Below, one piece after another: positions 52,759-60,601 of a stretch of DNA of 64,000 bases. A model generated the notes under the pieces. The model saw nothing but the letters and a program-made list of their open reading frames with translations, had not been told where the DNA came from and made no database searches. Location of the stretch: NCBI GenBank assembly GCA_947456955.1, contig CANGTQ010000004.1:93496-157495 (forward strand). The letters run 5' to 3'. The DNA is from Flavobacteriaceae bacterium (GTDB taxonomy: Bacteria; Bacteroidota; Bacteroidia; Flavobacteriales; Flavobacteriaceae). Positions within the stretch are counted from its first letter, which is position 1. Each line of letters opens with the position of its first letter. A program made the position numbers and the translations under genes.

Positions 52759-54072
52759 TTATTTTATTAAGGAAACAAACTGTTTCAGTTTTCCGCTTTT
52801 ACTACGTTCTAGTTTTTCTTTTCTGATAAATGAAAAAGTCAGGTTGTTTTCTAAATAGGTTGTAATGGCTTTTTCAATTTGTTGAATTTGAACTTTGGAT
52901 AATTCAAATTCGCTTACATATTCGATGTTAAAAGTATCGATTTTGGTTTGTTTTATAACAAATTCTTTGACATTTCCATCGTCTTCAATAATGCTTTTGG
53001 TAACATAATAAAAGGTCAATCCTGGCGATTTTTTTCCGCTTGGTAAAACAGCAATATCGTTGGTTCGACCAATAAGTTTCTTTAGAATACGCTTTTTAGA
53101 AGTACTTTTTTCGTCTAAAATTCCAACATCGCCAATATCATATCTGATGAACGGATGGGCTTTGTTATATAATGATGTTATCACAATTCGGCCTTCTTTA
53201 CCACTTGGTAAAACGTTGTTTTCTTCGTCTAAAACTTCTACAAACAAGGTTTCTGAATTTACTTGCCACTCACCGGAAGGATTTTGAAACGCAATTAAAT
53301 CGAGTTCAGAAGCGCCATATTCATTGATAACAGGAACGCCAAATTGTTTTTCAAGCAGCATTTTATCATCATCGAAAAGCATTTCAGAGGTTACAATGCA
53401 GCATTTGAGCGTTGGGCAAACGGTCGTTAAAACAATACCTTTCTTTTGTAAAAATTTAGCAAATAATACTACCGAACTAGTGTAACCATTAATATAATCG
53501 AATTTTTTATTTTTAAATTTGATCAAGACTTTTTCTAAAACGGTATCAGACAAATTAAAAATGGTAAAACGATAGCGATTACCCAAAAGGTCTTTAATAC
53601 GCTCTTTTTTGTTACCAATAAAATCGAATGGAATTCCGTAAAAGCGCGCCTGCAAAGACGTATTAAAATCAATCCCAAACCAGCCAAAACAACGGATGTT
53701 ATTTACCCATGTTAGCGCATGGCAAAATTTATCTTTTGCAAAAATAAATGGAGCCCCACTTGAACCAGATGTTTTGTTTACATAAACATTCGATGGAGAA
53801 TATCCTTCTGAAAGTCTTTCTTTGAGCGGTTTTTGAAATTCTTTTTTAGTCATTACCGGAAGTTCATTCCAATTGTCAAAAGAAGTTTTTCCGACAAAGG
53901 CTTGATATGACTTGTTGTGTTTCAAATGATACTCAACAATTTCTTTTTTCTTTTGATTGACATAATTGCTATATTCATTTTCAGAAACCGCTAAAATTTT
54001 TTCCAATTCGACAGACGCTTCCTTGATTGGAAATCCATTTAGCCGGAGTGATAAATTGAAAAAGTTGAACAT
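52759..54072 (-). CDS. CapK/PaaK-like adenylate-forming enzyme
   Basis: This 437-residue protein has the AMP-binding motif TSGSSGAP (101-108), NEYGASELDLIAF and HPFIRYDIGDVG, as in phenylacetate-CoA ligases and the CapK proteins of capsule loci. Its position next to wecB suggests it activates an acyl or amino acid group placed on the polymer, rather than phenylacetate. The acceptor is unknown. It is preceded by a terminator. Start ATG is at 54072. Confidence 0.75.
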   Translation of the reverse strand: MFNFFNLSLRLNGFPIKEASVELEKILAVSENEYSNYVNQKKKEIVEYHLKHNKSYQAFVGKTSFDNWNELPVMTKKEFQKPLKERLSEGYSPSNVYVNKTSGSSGAPFIFAKDKFCHALTWVNNIRCFGWFGIDFNTSLQARFYGIPFDFIGNKKERIKDLLGNRYRFTIFNLSDTVLEKVLIKFKNKKFDYINGYTSSVVLFAKFLQKKGIVLTTVCPTLKCCIVTSEMLFDDDKMLLEKQFGVPVINEYGASELDLIAFQNPSGEWQVNSETLFVEVLDEENNVLPSGKEGRIVITSLYNKAHPFIRYDIGDVGILDEKSTSKKRILKKLIGRTNDIAVLPSGKKSPGLTFYYVTKSIIEDDGNVKEFVIKQTKIDTFNIEYVSEFELSKVQIQQIEKAITTYLENNLTFSFIRKEKLERSKSGKLKQFVSLIK

Positions 54073-54081
54073 AGAGACAAT

Positions 54082-54109
54082 AAAAAAGGGCTAACAAATG
54101 TCAGCCCTT
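54082..54109 (-). terminator. Terminator after the BNR-type T9SS gene
   Basis: AAGGGCT (54086-54092) pairs with AGCCCTT (54103-54109). On the minus strand it is followed by a T-run. It separates the T9SS gene from the CapK-like gene. Confidence 0.85.
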
Positions 54110-54131
54110 AAAAATACTATTTTATTTGGAA

Positions 54132-55463
54132 TTAATTTTTAAGAATTTTAACTACGTCTTTTATGTTGTCTGAGCTTAATTCGAAGAAATAAGAACCAGT
54201 TGAAAGAGAAGAAATATCCAATGTATTTTCAATTCCATTTAATGATTTAGTCATAACTACTTTACCGGTAATATCTGTAACAGATAATTTATAAGAATCT
54301 ACATTTGCTGCAGATATAGTAACTATAGAAGAAGAAGGATTAGGATATACCTTGAATTTAGTAGCATTCTCAAAATTTTGAGCTCCTAAAGTCCCCGTTA
54401 ATTTAAATACACCATCAGTTAAAGGATCAGTACTAAAACCAGCACACCATCCGGTAGTCAAGTTTAAAAATGCAGAAGCCCCTCTTTGTTCTATTCCAGT
54501 TGGCTCTAAGTCAGTCCAAGTTGCTCCGTTATTTGTACTTATAGATGTCCCAACTGGAGCTGCTGCAGAAGTAGCAACCATAGTTGTAGTTCCAGGAATA
54601 TAATTAAGAATAAAACGAGTACCAGTAAATGGTACTGGAGTAGACCATGAAGCTCCACCATTGGTTGTTGTTGCATATGTACGAGTAGTAACAGCTCCAG
54701 CAACTACATTTTTTTGTAGGTAGCCATTATTAGCATCACTAAAATAAATACGCCCGTTTTGCGCCGTACCTCCGAAATCAGTTATTGGCGCTTGAGCCAC
54801 AGTCCAAGTTACTCCTTGATCCGTTGTTCTGTAGACACGGCCTTTATTAGTTGTAAACCAAAATGTACCACCTGCAACAGCATAACCACCATTATATCCA
54901 TATTCACCACTTAATGGGTTTGGTAAAGCAGAACCGGCTATACGAGTCCAATCTGTTCCTCCATTTATTGTTTTGTAAATTTCAAATTCTCCTGCTTCAG
55001 GGTCTCCCATGGCTAATCCAACATTTGCATTAAAAAAATGCACTACATTAAACCATGATTCACCTACTGTTGTGAAACCAGCAGAATTTTGAGGCTCCCA
55101 AGTAGCTCCGCCATCAGAAGTTTTAAATACTCCACCAAGACCGTCTGTACCATCAAAAGCACCTACCCAAGCAGTAGTTCCGCTTACCGGGGAAATATTT
55201 GTAATTTGTAACGCAGTATTACCAACATCAATAATGCCTGGATTCCAAGAATCTCCGCCGTTCGTAGTAACTGTAAACTCTTGAATATCAAGACCAAGCC
55301 CTGATCCATCATAAGCTATACCCCAAACAGTGTTAGCATCCACAATTTTTATTTCACTCAATCCTCTACTTGCAGCACTAAATCCTGTAGCCTGAGAAGT
55401 CCACTGAGCATTTATCGTTGAAGTTAAAGCGATTAATGAAAAACAAAGTAATAATTTTTTCAT
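54132..55463 (-). CDS. T9SS-exported BNR-repeat protein (beta-propeller, Ycf48/sortilin-like)
   Basis: This 443-residue protein has a signal peptide (MKKLLLCFSLIALTSTINAQ) and several BNR-type repeats (TTNGGDSW, TSDGGATW, TTDQGVTW, TTNGGASW), giving a beta-propeller like Ycf48/VPS10 proteins. Its T9SS sorting tail is FKVYPNPSSSIVTIS and ends VVKILKN. It should be secreted and perhaps attached to the surface. Start is the ATG at 55463, since the longer frame has no signal peptide; a promoter-like element lies just upstream. Confidence 0.88.
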   Translation of the reverse strand: MKKLLLCFSLIALTSTINAQWTSQATGFSAASRGLSEIKIVDANTVWGIAYDGSGLGLDIQEFTVTTNGGDSWNPGIIDVGNTALQITNISPVSGTTAWVGAFDGTDGLGGVFKTSDGGATWEPQNSAGFTTVGESWFNVVHFFNANVGLAMGDPEAGEFEIYKTINGGTDWTRIAGSALPNPLSGEYGYNGGYAVAGGTFWFTTNKGRVYRTTDQGVTWTVAQAPITDFGGTAQNGRIYFSDANNGYLQKNVVAGAVTTRTYATTTNGGASWSTPVPFTGTRFILNYIPGTTTMVATSAAAPVGTSISTNNGATWTDLEPTGIEQRGASAFLNLTTGWCAGFSTDPLTDGVFKLTGTLGAQNFENATKFKVYPNPSSSIVTISAANVDSYKLSVTDITGKVVMTKSLNGIENTLDISSLSTGSYFFELSSDNIKDVVKILKN

Positions 55464-55490
55464 AGTTTTAAATTTTTTAAATGAGTGGAA

Positions 55491-55522
55491 CAAAAATAGC
55501 ATTTTTATTTTAACTACTTCAA
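55491..55522 (-). promoter_or_regulatory. Promoter of the BNR-type T9SS gene
   Basis: On the minus strand TTG (55520-55522), a 21-base spacer and TATTTTTG (55491-55498) fit the Bacteroidetes promoter. It lies 28 bases before the ATG. Confidence 0.6.
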
Positions 55523-55552
55523 TTTTTAATATATCTATAAAGTGTAAAAGAT

Positions 55553-55560
55553 TATTTTTG
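55553..55560 (+). promoter_or_regulatory. -7 promoter box for purD
   Basis: TATTTTTG fits TAnnTTTG and ends 20 bases before the purD ATG. No -33 TTG was found at the usual distance. Confidence 0.4.
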
Positions 55561-55580
55561 CAATCAAAACAAATAAAAAG

Positions 55581-56855
55581 ATGGTTATCTTACTACTTGG
55601 TTCAGGCGGAAGAGAACATGCATTAGCAAGTAAAATGCTTCAAAGTTCTAAATGCTCAACACTTTTTGTTGCACCCGGAAATGCCGGAACTGTCGCAATT
55701 GCAAAGAATATTACTATCAGTCCAACAGACTTTAACGCATTGAAATCGTTTGCAATTCAAGAAAAAGTTGAAATGCTTGTTGTTGGTCCTGAAGACCCAT
55801 TAGTATTAGGTATTTATGATTTTTTTAAAAAGGATTCAGAGTTAAGTCATATTCCGGTTATTGGTCCATCAAAAGTGGGAGCTCAATTAGAAGGGAGTAA
55901 AGAATTTGCTAAAGAATTTCTAGTTAAACATAAAATTCCAACTGCAGCTTATGATAGTTTTACGGCAGCAACGGTCGAAAAAGGATGCCTATTTTTAGAA
56001 ACTTTACAACCACCATACGTTTTAAAAGCAGACGGCTTAGCGGCAGGAAAGGGCGTCTTAATTATTCAAGATTTAGAAGAGGCAAAAACAGAATTACGAA
56101 ATATGTTGGTTCATGCCAAATTTGGTAATGCAAGTGCCAAAGTTGTTATTGAAGAGTTTCTTGATGGAATTGAATTGAGTTGTTTTGTATTAACGGACGG
56201 GCAGCAATATAAAATTTTACCAACTGCAAAAGACTATAAACGAATTGGAGAGGGAGATACAGGATTAAATACCGGTGGAATGGGAGCAATCTCTCCGGTG
56301 CCATTCGCAGATTCCGTTTTGTTAGATAAAATAGAAACTCGAATTGTAAAACCAACGGTTGAAGGTATACAAAAGGACGGTATTGAATACAAAGGGTTTA
56401 TTTTTATTGGATTAATTATAGTCAAAGGTGAACCAATAGTAATTGAATACAACGTTAGAATGGGTGATCCTGAAACAGAAGTGGTAATCCCGAGAATAAA
56501 ATCTGATTTGGTGGAATTATTCCAAGCTGTGGCGAATGGAAATTTAAATGATGTTTCGTTAGCTATTGATCAAAGAAGTGCCACAACAGTAATGCTAGTT
56601 TCTGGCGGTTATCCTGAAGAGTATGAAAAAGGAAAAGAAATTTTCGGATTAGATAAAATGGAAGATTCACTTGTTTACCATTCAGGGACAAAAATAGAAA
56701 ATGGGAAAGTAGTAACTAATGGAGGAAGAGTTTTGGCCATAACTTCTTTTGGAAATGATTTTCAAGAAGCTACAAAAAAATCTTATCAAAATATAGAAAA
56801 GTTACATTTTGATAAGATGTATTTTAGAAAAGATATTGGCAAAGATTTAAAATAA
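55581..56855 (+). CDS. purD: Phosphoribosylamine-glycine ligase
   Basis: This 424-residue ATP-grasp enzyme makes glycinamide ribonucleotide in purine synthesis. It begins VILLLGSGGREHALA and contains KADGLAAGKGV, EEFLDGIELSCF, NTGGMGAISP and NVRMGDPETEVV, the PurD hallmarks. Length is normal. It is a single gene, divergent from the T9SS gene and convergent with DUF6341. Confidence 0.96.
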   Translation: MVILLLGSGGREHALASKMLQSSKCSTLFVAPGNAGTVAIAKNITISPTDFNALKSFAIQEKVEMLVVGPEDPLVLGIYDFFKKDSELSHIPVIGPSKVGAQLEGSKEFAKEFLVKHKIPTAAYDSFTAATVEKGCLFLETLQPPYVLKADGLAAGKGVLIIQDLEEAKTELRNMLVHAKFGNASAKVVIEEFLDGIELSCFVLTDGQQYKILPTAKDYKRIGEGDTGLNTGGMGAISPVPFADSVLLDKIETRIVKPTVEGIQKDGIEYKGFIFIGLIIVKGEPIVIEYNVRMGDPETEVVIPRIKSDLVELFQAVANGNLNDVSLAIDQRSATTVMLVSGGYPEEYEKGKEIFGLDKMEDSLVYHSGTKIENGKVVTNGGRVLAITSFGNDFQEATKKSYQNIEKLHFDKMYFRKDIGKDLK

Positions 56856-56889
56856 TTCTTAATTTCTCCCTTATGGGATTAAGGGGCTT

Positions 56890-57129
56890 TTACTTTAAGA
56901 AAGAATGAGCGGTTGTATCTTGGTTTTCTTCGTTGTTTTCTTTGTGTTTTACAAGTTCTTTGCACCAGTAAACGATATAATATCCACAAACAATCATCAA
57001 TGCCCAGCTAACAATATTAGCTAACCACCAACCTAAAGAACCATTAAGTTCTATAGCTCTTAACCAATCTAAAGGTTTGAATAAAAAATCTACAAATAAA
57101 GATTGAATGCCTTCAAAAAATGCTCTCAT
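56890..57129 (-). CDS. DUF6341 family small membrane protein
   Basis: This 79-residue protein has two hydrophobic helices (about 8-20 and 32-55) and a polar tail ending AHSFLK. I recognise it as the Flavobacteriaceae family DUF6341, usually encoded beside DUF6427 and upp. Its function is unknown. It is divergent from DUF6427 with 45 bases between starts. Confidence 0.75.
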   Translation of the reverse strand: MRAFFEGIQSLFVDFLFKPLDWLRAIELNGSLGWWLANIVSWALMIVCGYYIVYWCKELVKHKENNEENQDTTAHSFLK

Positions 57130-57174
57130 TTTATAAAATGTTATATTTACAGCACAAATGTATAAAATATCCTT

Positions 57175-58104
57175 ATGATAACAAGCGTTTTTAAAAAATC
57201 TACTCTACTTAACAATGCTTTGGTGGTGGTTTTGTCACTGATTTTCTTTTTTGTGTATCAGTCACGTGATTTGTTTACAACTATTTTTACTAATGGATTT
57301 TCAAAAACAGCAATACTTGTTTTGTTATTATTAACTTCTTTTTTCTTGGTGAATTTTACAGTAAAAAAGAACAACCTTACCAAAAACAGTAGTTATACTA
57401 TTTTATTTTTCTTATTGTTTCTGCTTGTTTTTCCATCCATTTTTAATAATTTAAATTTATTGTTTGCCAATTTCTTTCTGCTATTGGCTATTCGAAGATT
57501 GATTTCTTTGCAAACTTTAAAAGCTCCGAAAGAAAAGATATTCGATGCCTCGATATGGATTTTTATTGCCAGCTTATTTCATTTTTGGGTTATTCTTTTT
57601 ATTCTTCTGGTCTATATTTCGATATTTTTCCACGTTTCAAGAGACTTTAGAAACTGGCTTTTACCATTTTTGGCTTTTTTTGCAACAGTAATTATATTTT
57701 TATTTTCTGCATTAGCATTCGATAAAACATGGATTACTCATATAATAAATCAAACAAAAACCAATTTTCAATTAGATTATTTTACCAATAATTATCAAAA
57801 TATAGCACTCTCATTTTTTGTTGTAATAGCATTGTATTTTCTATTATCACTTGTTTTTTCTTTGCCAAATAAACCATTGATTTTACAGGCATCCTTTAAG
57901 AAAATGATTTTTGGACTACTAATCGGATTGACCGTTTTTTTGATTTCGCCGGATAAAAACAATGAGATGTTGGTTTTTACATTTATGCCACTATCCGTTA
58001 TGTGCACCACAAACATAGAATATTCTCCAAGTAAAATGTATCAGGAAATAGTTTTGTTGTTACTAATTACAGGATGTTTTTTTAGTTTTTTTTCCCAACT
58101 ATAA
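57175..58104 (+). CDS. DUF6427 family membrane protein
   Basis: This 309-residue protein has about eight hydrophobic helices and begins MITSVFKKSTLLNN. It matches the Flavobacteriaceae family DUF6427, an integral membrane protein of unknown role found next to upp. Its stop overlaps the convergent upp stop by 6 bases. Confidence 0.78.
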   Translation: MITSVFKKSTLLNNALVVVLSLIFFFVYQSRDLFTTIFTNGFSKTAILVLLLLTSFFLVNFTVKKNNLTKNSSYTILFFLLFLLVFPSIFNNLNLLFANFFLLLAIRRLISLQTLKAPKEKIFDASIWIFIASLFHFWVILFILLVYISIFFHVSRDFRNWLLPFLAFFATVIIFLFSALAFDKTWITHIINQTKTNFQLDYFTNNYQNIALSFFVVIALYFLLSLVFSLPNKPLILQASFKKMIFGLLIGLTVFLISPDKNNEMLVFTFMPLSVMCTTNIEYSPSKMYQEIVLLLLITGCFFSFFSQL

Positions 58105-58752
58105 TTTGCTTCCGTAAGCCAAATCACCGGCATCACCAAGACCAGGAACAATGTAGTTTTTCTCGTTAAGTTTTTCATCAATCGCTGCAATCCAAAGATG
58201 AAAACTGTCAGGAAGATTTTTTTGAAGATAAGCAATGCCTTCCGGAGCAGCAATTACCACTGCAATATGAATTTCTTTCGGTTTTTGTTCCAAATGTAAT
58301 TTATTTAAAACGGCCACTATCGATTGCCCTGTGGCTAACATAGGATCAATTAAAATCAGGTTTTTATTTTCAAAAGAAGGAGCAGCTTGGTATTCAACTA
58401 AAATATCAAATTTATCATCGTTGTCATAATGATGGCGATAGGCCGACACAAAGCCATTTTCTGCATTGTCAAAAATATTCATAAACCCGGTATGCAAGGC
58501 CAATCCGGCACGAAGGATAGAACACAATACCACATGATCGGCAATTGTGGTTGTATGTTTGATGCCTAGCGGAGTTTGAACTTCAATAGCTTTATATTCT
58601 AAAGTCTTACTCAGTTCATACGCCATTATTTCACCAATGCGCTCTATGTTTTTCCGAAAACGCATACTGTCTTTTTGAATGTTTACATCGCGAATTTGTG
58701 CCAAAAAATGATTGAGAATGCTATTGTTTTCAGAAATATTGTGAAGATGCAT
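58099..58752 (-). CDS. upp: Uracil phosphoribosyltransferase
   Basis: This 217-residue enzyme joins uracil and PRPP to give UMP in pyrimidine salvage. It has the PRPP motif LILIDPMLATGQSI, the uracil-binding C-terminus with VPGLGDAGDLAYG, and LCSILRAGLALHTG. Start ATG is at 58752. It is convergent with DUF6427 and divergent from DUF4254. Confidence 0.93.
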   Translation of the reverse strand: MHLHNISENNSILNHFLAQIRDVNIQKDSMRFRKNIERIGEIMAYELSKTLEYKAIEVQTPLGIKHTTTIADHVVLCSILRAGLALHTGFMNIFDNAENGFVSAYRHHYDNDDKFDILVEYQAAPSFENKNLILIDPMLATGQSIVAVLNKLHLEQKPKEIHIAVVIAAPEGIAYLQKNLPDSFHLWIAAIDEKLNEKNYIVPGLGDAGDLAYGSKL

Positions 58753-58792
58753 GAATGTGGGAATTTGTATGTTTACGTAAAAGTATAAAAAC

Positions 58793-58800
58793 TATCTTTG
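58793..58800 (+). promoter_or_regulatory. -7 promoter box for the DUF4254 gene
   Basis: TATCTTTG fits TAnnTTTG, 51 bases before the ATG. A TTTG at 58764-58767 is 25 bases upstream, which is long for a -33 element. Confidence 0.4.
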
Positions 58801-58851
58801 CACCCGAGACCTTTTTGTCGAATTTGATAAAATAAAATAAAAATTAACCTT

Positions 58852-59457
58852 ATGTTCTCACAATTTGCATTTCCTGTTTTCGAACAAAGTATTAAAGACT
58901 ATCACATTATAGACGATGTGTATCAACCAACATTGAACCCATACTCCAAAGGGACTATTGAATATTTATTGTATGCCAAAAACTGGGTTGATACCGTACA
59001 ATGGCATTACGAAGACATTATTCGTGATCCAAATATTGATCCTGTTGCAGCTTTGTTCTTAAAGAGAAAAATTGATGCCTCCAATCAGGTTCGTACGGAT
59101 ATGGTGGAATATATTGACAGTTATTTTCTGCAAAAACACAAAGATGTTACCATAAAACCAAACGCAAAAATTAACACCGAAAGTCCGGCTTGGGCAATCG
59201 ATCGTTTGTCAATTTTGGCATTGAAAATTTATCACATGAGTGAAGAGGCAAATCGTGCTGAAGCAACTGCTGAACACAGAGCAAAATGTCAAGAGAAACT
59301 CAACGTTTTGTTAGACCAAAAAAGCGACATGTTTATTTCTATCAATGACTTGTTGACCGATATTGAAAACGGCGACAAATTCATGAAAGTGTACAAGCAA
59401 ATGAAAATGTACAACGATGATGATTTGAATCCGGTGTTGTACCAAAATAAAAAATAA
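58852..59457 (+). CDS. DUF4254 domain protein
   Basis: This 201-residue, largely helical protein has no signal peptide or membrane helix. It matches DUF4254, a Bacteroidetes family often beside a GT9 glycosyltransferase gene. No reaction is known. The pairing with GT9 suggests a role in lipopolysaccharide or related glycan synthesis, but this is inference. Confidence 0.8.
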   Translation: MFSQFAFPVFEQSIKDYHIIDDVYQPTLNPYSKGTIEYLLYAKNWVDTVQWHYEDIIRDPNIDPVAALFLKRKIDASNQVRTDMVEYIDSYFLQKHKDVTIKPNAKINTESPAWAIDRLSILALKIYHMSEEANRAEATAEHRAKCQEKLNVLLDQKSDMFISINDLLTDIENGDKFMKVYKQMKMYNDDDLNPVLYQNKK

Positions 59458-59466
59458 CCTCTCACT

Positions 59467-59543
59467 TTTGTAATTCCGACAAAGGAGGAATCTCATCATA
59501 TGATTAAGATTATGTGATTTCTCCTTGCAGTCGAAATGACAAA
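59467..59543. repeat. REP-like imperfect palindrome between DUF4254 and GT9
   Basis: TTTGTAATTCCGACAAAGG begins the left arm and CTCCTTGCAGTCGAAATGAC ends the right arm. Arms of about 33 bases are complementary with several mismatches. The RNA could fold into a long hairpin. A related copy is at 16271-16369. Confidence 0.7.
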
Positions 59544-59551
59544 TTTATGAT

Positions 59552-60595
59552 ATGCCAAACCCAATCCAACATATAGCCGTAATTCGATTGTCTGCCATGG
59601 GCGATGTTGCGATGATAGTTCCTGTTATTAGAGCATTTGTTGAGCAAAATCCAAATGTAAAAATCACAGTTGTTTCCCGACCATTTTTCAAACCATTTTT
59701 TAACGGAATTCCGAATGTAAATTTCTTTGCTGTTGATGTCAAAGGAAGACACAAAGGGTTGAAGGGCTTATTGAAATTGCATTCCGATTTAAAGCAATTG
59801 AATATTGATGCTGTCGCCGATTTGCATAATGTTTTGCGTTCACAAATTCTACGGACACTATTCGCGTTAAGCGTTAAAAAAGTGGTATATACGGATAAAG
59901 GGCGAGCAGAAAAAAGAGCTTTAACCCGAGCTCAAGATAAAATCTTCAGACCAATAAAAACAATGATCGAGAGGCATGTTGATACTTTTAAAAAGTTAGG
60001 TTTTTCAATTGATTTATCGAATCCAAAGTTTCCACAAAAAGTAAATTTAGCTGAAGATATCTTAAAAATTACAGGAGAAAAAACAACTCAAAAATGGATT
60101 GGTATTGCGCCATTTGCTCAATACGATTCCAAAGTCTATCCGCAAGATTTAATGGAAAAAGTGATAGAAGAATTAGCATCTGATACAACCAATAAAATCT
60201 TTCTTTTTGGAGGCGGAAATAAAGAAATTGAAATTTTAAATTCATTTTCCAACTGCAACCAAAACGTCATCAATGTTGCAGGAAAATTAAAACTACAGCA
60301 AGAATTAGATTTGATTTCCAATCTTGATGTAATGCTTTCTATGGATTCTGGGAATTCACATATGGCCGCAATGTTGGGAATAAAAGTAATTACGCTTTGG
60401 GGTGCTACACATCCGTTTGCAGGATTTGCACCATTCAATCAACCGTTTGAAAACTGCTTGGTTTCTGATAGAGAAAAGTTTCCGTTGTTGCCAACGTCGG
60501 TTTATGGTAATAAGAAAGTTGAAGGGTATCAAAATGCGATGCGTAGCATTAATCCCGATGAAATTGTAAATAAAATAGTAGCCTATATTAGTTAA
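59552..60595 (+). CDS. Glycosyltransferase family 9 (heptosyltransferase-like)
   Basis: This 347-residue GT-B protein begins IAVIRLSAMGDVAMIVPVI, the GT9 N-terminal pattern, and has MSMDSGNSHMAAMLGIKVITLWGATHPFAGF in its C-terminal domain (shown in parts: SMDSGNSHMAAMLG, then LWGATHPFAGF). GT9 enzymes add heptose or similar residues to the lipopolysaccharide core. The exact donor is unknown. It lies downstream of the REP-like element and converges on the S74-domain gene. Confidence 0.87.
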   Translation: MPNPIQHIAVIRLSAMGDVAMIVPVIRAFVEQNPNVKITVVSRPFFKPFFNGIPNVNFFAVDVKGRHKGLKGLLKLHSDLKQLNIDAVADLHNVLRSQILRTLFALSVKKVVYTDKGRAEKRALTRAQDKIFRPIKTMIERHVDTFKKLGFSIDLSNPKFPQKVNLAEDILKITGEKTTQKWIGIAPFAQYDSKVYPQDLMEKVIEELASDTTNKIFLFGGGNKEIEILNSFSNCNQNVINVAGKLKLQQELDLISNLDVMLSMDSGNSHMAAMLGIKVITLWGATHPFAGFAPFNQPFENCLVSDREKFPLLPTSVYGNKKVEGYQNAMRSINPDEIVNKIVAYIS

Positions 60596-60601
60596 AAAGG
60601 A

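Noticed and set aside
57258..57272. CACGTG at about 57263 as a third parS site
   Set aside because: Only the central six bases fit; the flanks do not match GTTTC/GGAAC.
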